Part shown: piece by piece, positions 7,397 through 15,480 of the stretch
Position numbering within the stretch: position 1 is the stretch's first letter
Layout: each line of letters starts with the position of its first letter
NCBI RefSeq assembly: GCF_000721495.1
Contig: NZ_JOHY01000072.1
Location: 1 to 30,964, forward strand
DNA from: Streptomyces sp. NRRL F-5123
GTDB lineage: Bacteria > Actinomycetota > Actinomycetes > Streptomycetales > Streptomycetaceae
Length of the DNA: 30,964 nucleotides
Direction: 5' to 3'
Notes under the pieces: model-generated
The model's database searches: none
The model's input: only the letters and a program-made list of their open reading frames with translations
Told to the model about the DNA's origin: nothing
Program-made: the position numbers and the translations under genes

Positions 7397-8368
7397 GTGG
7401 TCGCCGTTTCGGCGGCCCTGGTGGCCCTCGCGCCCGGACTCGCGTACGCGGGCGGACGGGGTGACGCCGACGGCGCCCTCTCGGACGACGGCAAGAACAT
7501 CACCGCCACCGCGGGTGTTCAGTACGACGAGGCGGCGAACGGCTCCCCGTCGAACGGCAAGCCGGTAGGGACACCGAAGGCCGCCGGCAACTGGACGCCA
7601 CCGCCGTGCTGGTACGAGCCGTACTACACGCCCGCCCAGCTCAAGGCGGAGTCGGAGACGGTGTGGTCGGAGCAGTCGCCGAGCTGGGAATGGATCTCGG
7701 GGCAGAAGGACAAGTACGCGGACGGCCATCCGTACACCAACTTCAACATGGACAAGACCGGCAAGGGCTACTGGTGGTCGGGATACGCGCCCGACTTCAG
7801 CGTGCCCGGCGCGAACGACTGCCAGGACGAACCCTTCTGGGTCGACAAGGGCGCCACCCCGCCCGCCGGCCACCGCAACGCGGTCACTCCCGAGGTGCTG
7901 GCCGAACTGGCCTACAAGAAGCTGCTCATACCGACCGGGGATCCGTCGATCGAGCCGAAGCTCACTCAGGCGGTGAACCTGCCGACGTGGGTGTGGCTCG
8001 ACCCCAAGGATTTCTACAAAGTCTCCGTGACTGCGTACCTCCCGGACTACGGCATCTCCGCGACGACCACAGCGACGCCCATCGGCTTCCGGATCGAATC
8101 GGGCGGCCTGGACGCCGAGAAGTTCCCCGCGTCCGGCAACTGCCCCAATTTGGGCACGAAGTACCAACCGGGGGCCAATGGCAACCCGCCCTGCGGGGTG
8201 ACCTACCTCGAGGACAGCAACGGGAACCAGGTCCCGCTGAAGGTCACGGTCAAGTGGCGGGTGAGCTGGACCGGCACCGGGCAGCCCACCCCCAAGGCCC
8301 TGCCCGCGGCGACCTTCCCCAGCACGGTGGACGTCACCGTCCGGGAGATCCAGACCGTCAACCGCTGA
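7397..8368 (+). CDS. Secreted protein B3 with TAG interruption near its natural start
   Basis: By analogy with B1 and B2, translation should start at GTG 7364 inside the end of A3. That frame reads eight codons (VPAMSRFK) and meets TAG at 7388-7390, then continues open as QAVVAVSAALVALAPGLAYAGG to 8368. If GTG 7397 is used instead, the product is 323 residues but its signal peptide lacks the positively charged n-region and there is no good ribosome binding site. The domain is intact and parallels B1: PPCWYEPYYTPAQLKAE, NMDKTGKGYWW, CQDEPFWVDKG, LPTWVWLDP, and four or more Cys. It may be a recent null allele, be expressed poorly from the internal start, or reflect a sequencing error. Confidence 0.6.
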   Translation: MVAVSAALVALAPGLAYAGGRGDADGALSDDGKNITATAGVQYDEAANGSPSNGKPVGTPKAAGNWTPPPCWYEPYYTPAQLKAESETVWSEQSPSWEWISGQKDKYADGHPYTNFNMDKTGKGYWWSGYAPDFSVPGANDCQDEPFWVDKGATPPAGHRNAVTPEVLAELAYKKLLIPTGDPSIEPKLTQAVNLPTWVWLDPKDFYKVSVTAYLPDYGISATTTATPIGFRIESGGLDAEKFPASGNCPNLGTKYQPGANGNPPCGVTYLEDSNGNQVPLKVTVKWRVSWTGTGQPTPKALPAATFPSTVDVTVREIQTVNR

Positions 8369-8389
8369 CCGGGTGCGGGGCCCAGGCAG

Positions 8390-8420
8390 GGGCGCGGGGG
8401 GCAGACAGCCCCCCGCGCCC
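8390..8420. terminator. Bidirectional terminator between B3 and the ABC genes
   Basis: A perfect 13-bp GC stem (arms 8390-8402 and 8408-8420) with loop AGACA sits between the convergent B3 stop and the exporter stop. It has no T tract, which is usual for Streptomyces terminators. Confidence 0.8.
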
Positions 8421-8452
8421 GGCCGTGCTTCAGCGGCCTTCGGGCGTGCCGC

Positions 8453-10567
8453 TCAGTCGACCTCGGCGACCGCCTGGGCGAACTGCGCCGCGTACAGCCG
8501 GGCGTACGCGCCCTGCGCGGCGAGCAGTTCGTCGTGGGTGCCCTGCTCCACGATGGCGCCGGACTCCATCACCAGGATGACGTCGGCGTCGCGGATCGTG
8601 GACAGCCGGTGGGCGATCACGAAGCTCGTACGGCCGTGGCTGAGCCGGGCCATCGCGCGCTGGATGAGCACCTCGGTGCGGGTGTCGACGGAGCTGGTGG
8701 CCTCGTCGAGGACCAGGATCACCGGGTCGGACAGGAAGGCCCGCGCGATGGTGATGAGCTGCTTCTCGCCCGCGCTGACGCCCGTGCCCTCGTCGTCGAG
8801 GACGGTGTCGTAGCCGTCCGGGAGGGTGCGGATGAAGCGGTCGGCGTGCGCCGCGCGCGCGGCCGCCTCGATGTCCTCGCGGGTCGCGTCCTCGTGGCCG
8901 TAGCCGATGTTCTCGGCGATCGTGCCGCCGAAGAGCCAGGTGTCCTGGAGGACCATGCCGATGGACGCGCGCAGCTCCTCGCGCGACATCGCGGCGACGT
9001 CCACGTCGTCCAGGGTGATCCGGCCGCCGGTGACCTCGTAGAACCGCATCAGCAGGTTGACCAGGGTGGTCTTGCCGGCGCCGGTGGGGCCGACGATCGC
9101 GACGGTCTGGCCGGGCCGGACGCTCACCGTCAGGTCGTCGATGAGCGGCTTGTCCGGGTCGTAGCGGAAGGAGACCTTCTCCAGCGCGACGCGGCCGGTC
9201 AGCTGGGCCGGGCGGGCGGGGACGGCCGGCTCCGGGGACTGCTCCTCGGCGTCCAGCAGCTCGAAGACCCGCTCGGCGGAGGCGACACCGGACTGGATCA
9301 GGTTGGCCATGCTCGCGACCTGCGTCAGCGGCTGGCTGAACTGCCGCGAGTACTGGATGAAGGCCTGCACGTCACCGATCGACAGCGCCCCGGACGCGAC
9401 CCGCAGCCCGCCGACGACGGCGATCAGCACGTACTGCAGGTTGCCGATGAACATCATCAGCGGCTGGATCGTGCCGGACAGGAACTGCGCCTTGAAGCCG
9501 GCCTCGTACAGCGCCTCGTTCTCCTGCCGGAAGGTTTCGGCGGATTCCTGCTGGCGGCCGAAGACCTTCACCAGGCTGTGGCCGGTGTACATCTCCTCGA
9601 TGTGCGCGTTGAGCTTGCCGGTCGTCTTCCACTGCTGGACGAACTGCGGCTGCGCGCGCTTGCCGACCCGCGTCGCGACCAGCATCGTCAGCGGCACGGT
9701 GGCGAGGGCGACCAGCGCCAGCAGCCAGGAGATCCAGAACATCATGGCCAGCACGCCGACGATGGTCAGGACCGAGTTGATCAGCTGGCCCATGGTCTGC
9801 TGCATGGTCTGGCCGATGTTGTCGATGTCGTTCGTGGCGCGGCTGAGGACCTCGCCGCGCGGCTGCTTGTCGAAGTACGACAGCGGCAGCCGGGAGATCT
9901 TCGCCTCGACGTCGCGGCGCAGCCGGAAGACCGTGCGGTTGATGACGGTCGTCGCCGTCCGCATCTGGACGACGCTGAACAGCGCGGCCAGCGCGTAGAC
10001 CCCGAGGGCGAGCAGCAGGACGGAGCCGATCGCGCCGAAGTCCATGCCCTGGCCGGGGGTGAAGTCGATGCCGGAGAGCATGTCCGCGACGCCGCCCTTG
10101 CCGTGGGCGCGCAGATAGTCGAGGGCCTGCTCCTTCGAGCCGCCCTTGAGCCGGCGGCCGATGACACCGGCGAAGATCAGGTCGGTGGCGTGGCCGAGGA
10201 TACGGGGGCCGGTCACGGTGAGGGCGACGCTGACGAGGCCGACCGCGAGGACGACGTAGAGCAGGGCGCGGTCGGCGCGCATGAGGCCGACCACGCGCTT
10301 GAAGGAGCCCTTGAAGTCCATGGAGCGCTCGATGGGGCCGCCGCTCATGAAGCGGGCGGGGCCGCCCATAGGGCGGGGGCCGCGCTGGGCGGTGGACATG
10401 ACGCCCTTGCCGCCGGGGGCGCCCTTCCCGCCGGGCGCGTCCTTGCCGCCGGGCGCGGCTCCCGGGCCGCCGGGTGCGCCGTCGGAGCCTTCGCCCGGAC
10501 CGCCCGGACCGCCCGGTCCGCCCGGACCGCCGGGCTTGCCCGGTGCGCCGTTGGGGCCGCCGCTCAT
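8453..10567 (-). CDS. ABC exporter subunit 2 (canonical ATPase half, collagen-like N-terminus)
   Basis: A 704-residue type I ABC exporter half-transporter, starting at ATG 10567 in a 4-base ATGA overlap with subunit 1. Residues 1-~60 are an unusual Gly-Pro-rich G-X-Y tract, followed by a short basic linker. The six-helix membrane domain spans roughly residues 95-430. The nucleotide-binding domain has Walker A GPTGAGKTT, the Q-loop, a deviant signature VSAGEKQ, and a canonical Walker B with catalytic Glu (VILVLDEATSSVD) and IAHRLS. With subunit 1 it should form a heterodimer with one competent and one degenerate ATP site, as in TM287/288 or TmrAB. The substrate is unknown; drug or lipid export is the family norm. 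Terminators bound the operon at both sides. Confidence 0.93.
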   Translation of the reverse strand: MSGGPNGAPGKPGGPGGPGGPGGPGEGSDGAPGGPGAAPGGKDAPGGKGAPGGKGVMSTAQRGPRPMGGPARFMSGGPIERSMDFKGSFKRVVGLMRADRALLYVVLAVGLVSVALTVTGPRILGHATDLIFAGVIGRRLKGGSKEQALDYLRAHGKGGVADMLSGIDFTPGQGMDFGAIGSVLLLALGVYALAALFSVVQMRTATTVINRTVFRLRRDVEAKISRLPLSYFDKQPRGEVLSRATNDIDNIGQTMQQTMGQLINSVLTIVGVLAMMFWISWLLALVALATVPLTMLVATRVGKRAQPQFVQQWKTTGKLNAHIEEMYTGHSLVKVFGRQQESAETFRQENEALYEAGFKAQFLSGTIQPLMMFIGNLQYVLIAVVGGLRVASGALSIGDVQAFIQYSRQFSQPLTQVASMANLIQSGVASAERVFELLDAEEQSPEPAVPARPAQLTGRVALEKVSFRYDPDKPLIDDLTVSVRPGQTVAIVGPTGAGKTTLVNLLMRFYEVTGGRITLDDVDVAAMSREELRASIGMVLQDTWLFGGTIAENIGYGHEDATREDIEAAARAAHADRFIRTLPDGYDTVLDDEGTGVSAGEKQLITIARAFLSDPVILVLDEATSSVDTRTEVLIQRAMARLSHGRTSFVIAHRLSTIRDADVILVMESGAIVEQGTHDELLAAQGAYARLYAAQFAQAVAEVD

Positions 10568-12300
10568 GCCGCCGCCTCCTGCTCGGTCAGCTGGGACAAC
10601 ACGATCTCCCGGTAGGTCTCGTTCGTGGCCATCAGCTCGTCGTGGGTGCCGGTGCCGACGACCCGCCCCTCGTCGAGGACGACGATCCGGTCGGCGTCGC
10701 GGATCGTGGACACCCGCTGGGCCACGATCACCACCGTCGCGTCCGCGGTCTCCGCGCCGAGCGCCCGCCGCAGCGCCGCGTCCGTCGCGTAGTCCAGCGC
10801 GGAGAAGGAGTCGTCGAAGAGGTAGATCTCCGGGCGCCGCACCAGCGCCCGCGCGATCGCGAGCCGCTGCCGCTGCCCGCCGGAGACGTTGCTGCCGCCC
10901 TGCGCGATGTCCGCGTCGAGGCCGCCCTCCAGCCGCTCGACGAATTCCTTGGCCTGCGCCACCTCCAGCGCGTGCCACAGCTCCTCGTCCGTCGCGTCCG
11001 GCTTGCCGTAGCGCAGGTTGGAGGCGACCGTGCCGGAGAAGAGGTACGGCTTCTGCGGGACCAGGCCGACGGTCTCGGCGAGCAGCGCCGGATCCAGCTC
11101 CGCCACGTCCTCGCCGTCGATGAGCACCCGGCCGCCCGTCGCGTCGTACAGCCGGGGGATCAGGCCGAGCAGGGTGGACTTGCCGCTGCCCGTCGAGCCG
11201 ATCACCGCCGTCGTCTCGCCGGGGCGGGCGATGAGGTCGATGCCGCGCAGCACCGCGGCCTCGGCGCCCGGGTAGGCGAAGTCGACGTCGAAGAGCTCCA
11301 GCTCGCCGCGCCGCCCCAGCGACGTGATCGGCGCCTTGGGCGGGACGACGCTGGACTGCGTGCCCAGCACCTCCTGGATGCGCTCGGCGCACACCTCGGC
11401 ACGCGGCACCATCATGAACATGAAGGTGGCCATCATGACCGACATCAGGATCTGCATGAGATAGCTCAGGAAGGCCGTGAGCGCGCCGATCTGCATGCCG
11501 CCGCTGTCGATGCGGTGGGCGCCGAACCACAGCACGGCCACGCTCGACAGGTTCACGATCGCCATCACGGTCGGGAACATCAGCGCGAGCAGCCGCCCGG
11601 AGGCCAGCGAGACCGCCGTGACCTCCTCGTTCGCCTTCCCGAAGCGGCGCTGCTCGTAGTCGTCCTTCACGAAGGCGCGGATCACGCGGATGCCGGTGAT
11701 CTGCTCGCGCAGCACCCGGTTCACGGTGTCGACGCGCTTCTGCATCGTCCGGAAGATCGGGCGCAGCTTGCGGATGATCAGGCTCACGGCGATGCCCAGC
11801 ACCGGCACCACGGCCAGCAGCAGCGACGAGAGCGGCACGTCCTGGCCGAGCGCCATCACGATGCCGCCGACGCACATGATCGGCGCGGACACCATCATGG
11901 TGAACGACATCAGCACCAGCATCTGGACCTGCTGGACGTCGTTGGTGGTGCGGGTGATCAGCGAGGGGGCGCCGAACTGCCCGACCTCGCGCGCGGAGAA
12001 GCTCTGCACCTGGTCGAAGACCGCCGCGCGGATGTCCCGCCCGATCGCCATCGACGTCCGCGCGCCGTAGTACACCGCGCAGATCGCGCACAGCACCTGC
12101 ACGACGGTCACGCCGAGCATGGTCGCGCCCATGCTCAGGATGTAGCCCGAATCACCCTTGACCACGCCGTTGTCGATGATGTCGGCGTTGAGGGTGGGCA
12201 GGAAGAGGGCGGCGAGGGTCGAGACGAACTGCAGGGTCACCAGCGCGCCGATGGGGCGCTTGTACGGTCCCAGGTGGGACCGCAGGAGTCGGATCAGCAC
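10564..12300 (-). CDS. ABC exporter subunit 1 (degenerate ATPase half)
   Basis: A 578-residue type I ABC exporter half-transporter. GTG 12300 (MLIRLLRSHLGPYKRPI) is chosen because GAGG lies eight bases upstream; an in-frame GTG at 12336 lacks this. Six membrane helices span about residues 15-310. The nucleotide-binding domain has Walker A GSTGSGKST, an intact signature VSGGQRQRLAIARAL and a Walker B in which the catalytic Glu is Asp (IYLFDDSFSALD). Together with the deviant signature of subunit 2, the altered residues fall in the same composite ATP site, which is the expected asymmetry of a heterodimer. It is the first gene of the pair. No regulator gene is adjacent. Confidence 0.93.
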   Translation of the reverse strand: MLIRLLRSHLGPYKRPIGALVTLQFVSTLAALFLPTLNADIIDNGVVKGDSGYILSMGATMLGVTVVQVLCAICAVYYGARTSMAIGRDIRAAVFDQVQSFSAREVGQFGAPSLITRTTNDVQQVQMLVLMSFTMMVSAPIMCVGGIVMALGQDVPLSSLLLAVVPVLGIAVSLIIRKLRPIFRTMQKRVDTVNRVLREQITGIRVIRAFVKDDYEQRRFGKANEEVTAVSLASGRLLALMFPTVMAIVNLSSVAVLWFGAHRIDSGGMQIGALTAFLSYLMQILMSVMMATFMFMMVPRAEVCAERIQEVLGTQSSVVPPKAPITSLGRRGELELFDVDFAYPGAEAAVLRGIDLIARPGETTAVIGSTGSGKSTLLGLIPRLYDATGGRVLIDGEDVAELDPALLAETVGLVPQKPYLFSGTVASNLRYGKPDATDEELWHALEVAQAKEFVERLEGGLDADIAQGGSNVSGGQRQRLAIARALVRRPEIYLFDDSFSALDYATDAALRRALGAETADATVVIVAQRVSTIRDADRIVVLDEGRVVGTGTHDELMATNETYREIVLSQLTEQEAAA

Positions 12301-12779
12301 ACTGACTACCTCGTGGTCGGTCGGTCGGTACGGCACGGGCGGCGGCTCGGGCTCTGGGCTTCTGACGTCCGGGGGCGGCGCTTCGTGACGGGCGTGACGG
12401 GGCTGTGGTGCGTGCGGGCGGGCGTTGTGGACGGACTGGCGTGCGGACGGGCGGGCACGGCACCGGCGAAGGACGGCGGCGCTGTGCCTTTTCCCGTCAG
12501 GACGCAGGACCGCCCGGGCAGGGTTGAGCGGGCCGCCCTGGGGCGGCCCGCAACCCTATCGTCGGACATCGCGGGGCCGCACCCGGTTAAAGAGAGGCAA
12601 AACCTCCCGGGTCGCGGGGGCCGCGGGGGTCACGCGGGTCGCACCGGTCGCACCGGCGGCGCGTATCGCCCGGGTCGTGCCCCGCGACGAGCCCCGCCGG
12701 CCGCCCGCCGGGCTCCCTTCGGCCGCCCCGCGGGTCACAGCGCGCCGAAGGCTGCCGGGAGGCCCGCCGGACGTGCCGC
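12301..12779. other. Gene-free region upstream of the ABC operon
   Basis: No convincing coding sequence is seen. The part near 12301-12480 should carry the ABC promoter, but I cannot place one. One strong hairpin lies at 12528-12551, and the segment 12600-12779 is simple GC-rich sequence. Confidence 0.6.
12528..12551 (-). terminator. Terminator-like hairpin downstream of the sugar kinase
   Basis: A perfect 10-bp stem, GCGGGCCGCC (12528-12537) and GGCGGCCCGC (12542-12551), has a 4-nt loop. It lies ~230 bases past the kinase stop and before the ABC start, so it probably ends the kinase transcript. Confidence 0.6.
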
Positions 12780-14294
12780 TCACAGTGCGGCGAAGGCCCC
12801 CGGGTGGGTCTGCTCGCGCACCGCGATGAACTGCTGCCGCACCGCCGAGCCGACCGCGGGGCCGCCCCCGCCGTGCCCGGGCTCGCCCGGCCCCGTACCG
12901 TCCTGGCCCGGGCCGTCCGGCTCCACGGCGTCCTCCGGGTCGAGCACCGTGGTGCCCGCGGGCTGCGGCCAGGCGGGTGGCTCGCTCTGCGAGTGAGAGC
13001 CCAGCACCGTGCCCAGCGACCACGCCGCCTGCCGGGCCGCGCCGAGCGCCGCGTACTCCGCCGGCGGCGGCACCACCACGAGCGTCCCGAAGATCGACGG
13101 CGCCAGCGCCCGCACGGCCGGCAGCTCCGCCGCCGCGCCCAGCAGTACCACCCGGCGGATCTCCACGCCCTTGCCGCGCAGCACGTCCAGCGCGTCGGCG
13201 AGCCCGCACAGCATGCCCTCGAAGGCCGCCCGCGCCAGGTGCTCCGGCTTCATCGACTCGCGCCGCAGCCCGGCCAGCGTGCCCGCGGTGTGCGGCAGGT
13301 CCGGGGTGCGCTCGCCCTCCAGGTAGGGGAGCAGGACGAGGCCGTACGCGCCGGGCGTCGAGGCCAGCGCCAGCTCCGAGAGCCCGGCGAGGTCCGTGCC
13401 GAGCAGGTCGGCGGCGCCGCGCAGCGTCCGTACCGCGTTGCGTACCTGGAGGACGGGGAGGTGGCGGCCGGTCGCGTCGGCGAAGGCGGTGACGGTGCCG
13501 GTCGGGTCCTTCAGCGCCTCGTGGTGGACGGCGAAGACGCTGCCGCCCGCACCCAGCGAGACCACCGCGTCGCCGGGCCCGACGCCCAGGCCCAGGGCCG
13601 CGGCCATCGTGTCGCCCGTACCGGCCGAGATGAGCAGGCCCTCCGGCGTCTGGCCCGCGGGCTCCGCGGGGCCCAGCACCTCGGGCAGCGCCACGGAGCG
13701 GCCGAGGGCGCGTTCGACGAGGTCGGGGCGGTACTCGCCGGTGGCCGCCGACCAGTAGCCGGTGCCGGAGGCGTCGCCGCGGTCGGTGGTGCGGCGGGCG
13801 GGCTGGCCGAGCAGCTGCCAGACCAGCCAGTCGTGCGGCAGCATCACCGCTGCGATCCGCGCCGCGGCGGCCGGCTCGTGCTGGGCGAGCCAGCGCAGCT
13901 TCGCCACCGGGTACGCGGCCTGCGGCTGCGCGCCCACCGCGTCCGCCCAGCCCGCGGGCCCGCCCAGCTCCTGGAGCAGGTCCGCCGCCTGCGTCTGCGC
14001 GCGGTTGTCGCCGCGCAGCAGCGCGGGGCGTACGGTCACGCCCCCCGCGTCCAGCGCGACCAGCCCGTGCTGCTGGCCGCACACCCCGATCGCCTGCACA
14101 CCCTCCAGCACCCCGCCCTTGGCCGCCTCGCCCAGCGACAGCAGCCAGGCCTGCGGATCCAGCTCGGACGGCTTGCCGCCGTCCGGCACCTCGTGGGGTG
14201 CGTAACCCTGCCGCAGGATCTCACCGGTGTCCGTGTCGCAGACGACGACGGTGGTACCCGCGGAGGAGTTGTCTATACCGGCCACTTTGCCCAT
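12780..14294 (-). CDS. xylB: Xylulokinase-type FGGY carbohydrate kinase
   Basis: A 504-residue FGGY-family sugar kinase, starting at ATG 14294 (MGKVAGIDNSSAGTT, phosphate-1 motif). Visible landmarks are GVCGQQHGLVALD, LLRGDNRAQTQ, PHDWLVWQLLG, TDRGDASGTGYWS and SAGTGDTMAAALGLG with the likely catalytic base D228, corresponding to the catalytic Asp of E. coli XylB, then LGAGGSVFA and the C-terminal PPPAEYAALGAARQAAW. Xylulokinases phosphorylate D-xylulose with ATP in the pentose pathway. No xylose isomerase or transporter is adjacent, so the substrate is not certain. A Gly/Pro/Asp-rich insert near the C-terminus (~residues 445-480) is longer than usual. The YtxH-like gene lies 68 bases upstream on the same strand and may be co-transcribed. 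Confidence 0.85.
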   Translation of the reverse strand: MGKVAGIDNSSAGTTVVVCDTDTGEILRQGYAPHEVPDGGKPSELDPQAWLLSLGEAAKGGVLEGVQAIGVCGQQHGLVALDAGGVTVRPALLRGDNRAQTQAADLLQELGGPAGWADAVGAQPQAAYPVAKLRWLAQHEPAAAARIAAVMLPHDWLVWQLLGQPARRTTDRGDASGTGYWSAATGEYRPDLVERALGRSVALPEVLGPAEPAGQTPEGLLISAGTGDTMAAALGLGVGPGDAVVSLGAGGSVFAVHHEALKDPTGTVTAFADATGRHLPVLQVRNAVRTLRGAADLLGTDLAGLSELALASTPGAYGLVLLPYLEGERTPDLPHTAGTLAGLRRESMKPEHLARAAFEGMLCGLADALDVLRGKGVEIRRVVLLGAAAELPAVRALAPSIFGTLVVVPPPAEYAALGAARQAAWSLGTVLGSHSQSEPPAWPQPAGTTVLDPEDAVEPDGPGQDGTGPGEPGHGGGGPAVGSAVRQQFIAVREQTHPGAFAAL

Positions 14295-14362
14295 GGGCCG
14301 ATGATGCCGCACCGGGCGGCCCGCGCGCCGCGCGGCCCGCCGTCCGGTGCGCCCGGCCTGGC

Positions 14363-14659
14363 TCAGGTGTTCGAGGTGCCCCAGTCGTCCTCGGGCGCGC
14401 TGCCGTTGCGCATCGCCCGCACCTTCTCCGCGAGCGGCTCCGGGAGCCTCGGCCCGACCTTGACGACGACCGTGTCGGCGGCCCGTACCGCGGCCGTACG
14501 GCTCTGCTGCGCGGCACTCTCCGCGGCGTTCCGCACCGCCGGGTTCTGGACGAAGGCCTGCCCGGCCCTGACCAGCTGCTCGTACCGCTCCCGGCCCGCC
14601 CTGGCGCCGATCACGAACCCGACAGCGGCTCCCGCGATGAACGTCAGCTTGTAGCGCAT
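14363..14659 (-). CDS. YtxH-like small membrane protein
   Basis: A 98-residue protein from ATG 14659 (MRYKLTFIAG), preceded by GGTGGAG. Residues 4-20 form one Gly-rich membrane helix (LTFIAGAAVGFVIGARAG) followed by RERYEQL and an amphipathic helical region, then a soluble acidic tail (EDDWGTSNT). This is the layout of YtxH-domain and similar small Streptomyces membrane proteins of unknown function. The frame stays open upstream to 14713, but that extension has no membrane or RBS support. Confidence 0.75.
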   Translation of the reverse strand: MRYKLTFIAGAAVGFVIGARAGRERYEQLVRAGQAFVQNPAVRNAAESAAQQSRTAAVRAADTVVVKVGPRLPEPLAEKVRAMRNGSAPEDDWGTSNT

Positions 14660-14781
14660 GGCTCCACCATCCTCGCTGCGGCCGTACGCCCTGGCGGCCG
14701 CGTTGCTCGTCATTGCTGGTCGTGCTCGTCGTGGCTGGGCGCCTACCCTCCGCGCCCGCTCCGCAACCCGGCCGCTAAGGG

Positions 14782-14813
14782 TTGGCGGAGCACCCCCCCA
14801 CTTGCGCTAATGT
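14782..14813 (+). promoter_or_regulatory. Candidate promoter of the tRNA-Asn pair
   Basis: A TTGGCG hexamer (14782-14787) and TAATGT (14808-14813) lie ~70 bases upstream of the first tRNA. The -10-like element is good for Streptomyces, but the 20-bp spacer is long, so the pairing is tentative. Confidence 0.35.
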
Positions 14814-14880
14814 ATGTGTCGCACCGAACGCGCGCCTTCCGGGAAGCCCCCGGCGGGTGCATTCGGTGCACGCGAAGCGA

Positions 14881-14953
14881 TCCCCTGTAGCTCAATTGGC
14901 AGAGCAGCCGGCTGTTAACCGGCAGGTTACTGGTTCGAGTCCAGTCGGGGGAG
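14881..14953 (+). tRNA. tRNA-Asn (GUU), copy 1
   Basis: A 73-nt cloverleaf with acceptor TCCCCTG/CGGGGGA, anticodon stem GCCGG/CCGGC, loop CTGTTAA with anticodon GTT at 14914-14916, T-arm ACTGG-TTCGAGT-CCAGT, and discriminator G. CCA is not encoded. Confidence 0.97.
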
Positions 14954-14959
14954 CTTCGG

Positions 14960-15032
14960 TCCCCTGTAGCTCAATTGGCAGAGCAGCCGGCTGTTAACCG
15001 GCAGGTTACTGGTTCGAGTCCAGTCGGGGGAG
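14960..15032 (+). tRNA. tRNA-Asn (GUU), copy 2
   Basis: Base-for-base identical to copy 1 and only six bases downstream (CTTCGG), so the two are surely co-transcribed. CCA is not encoded. Confidence 0.97.
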
Positions 15033-15043
15033 CGCACGATCCG

Positions 15044-15065
15044 GGACCCCGTTGGGGTCCTTTTT
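15044..15065 (+). terminator. Rho-independent terminator after the tRNA-Asn pair
   Basis: GGACCCC (15044-15050), loop GTT, GGGGTCC (15054-15060), then TTTTT. This is a classical terminator with a T tract, 12 bases after the second tRNA. Confidence 0.9.
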
Positions 15066-15187
15066 CGTACCCGCGGGAACCATCCGCCCGCCCCGGGGAG
15101 TCCACCTGATGCCGCGTCTGTGACCCACGAGGGCGACAGATCGTATGAGCAGCTATGCTGCGGCAGACGGCGCACGCCACGCCGTAC

Positions 15188-15261
15188 GGGGCGGTAGCTC
15201 AGCCGGTTAGAGCAGCGGACTCATAATCCGCCGGTCCTGGGTTCGAGTCCCAGCCGCCCCA
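15188..15261 (+). tRNA. tRNA with CAU anticodon (elongator Met or Ile2)
   Basis: A 74-nt cloverleaf with acceptor GGGGCGG/CCGCCCC, discriminator A, D-arm with GGTTAGAGC, anticodon stem GCGGA/TCCGC, loop CTCATAA with CAT at 15222-15224, and T-arm CTGGG-TTCGAGT-CCCAG. The first acceptor pair is G-C, which rules out an initiator tRNA. CAU is read by elongator tRNA-Met and by lysidine-modified tRNA-Ile2; I cannot decide by eye. CCA is not encoded. Confidence 0.93.
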
Positions 15262-15299
15262 CTCTGGCGCCCGCGGATGAAGCGGGCGTGACCTGCACG

Positions 15300-15325
15300 G
15301 GCCCCCGGTCGGGGGCCTGTTGCGT
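15300..15325 (+). terminator. Terminator after the CAU tRNA
   Basis: GGCCCCC (15300-15306) pairs with GGGGGCC (15311-15317) over a 4-nt loop, followed by the T-rich TGTTGCGTTT. Confidence 0.8.
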
Positions 15326-15480
15326 TTCCGGCCTACTCCCTCTCAAGATCTTTTGCTGGGCCGCTGTCTGGCCGGGCGCCGATGATCTTGCTTGCCGCGG
15401 CCTCGTCCGTGAGCGGACAGCGGCGCGGGGTGAGGTGCCGCCTGGGCGGGGCGGCGGGCGGGGTCGTCGGGGGGCGGGGG

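Noticed and set aside
1..8368. Transposon-driven origin of the tandem array
   Set aside because: No transposase, terminal inverted repeats or target duplications are visible. The junctions show homology and microhomology instead.
14881..15032. Possible attachment-site duplication at the twin tRNA-Asn genes
   Set aside because: The repeats are whole functional tRNAs with a 6-nt spacer; no integrase or mobile gene lies between or near them.
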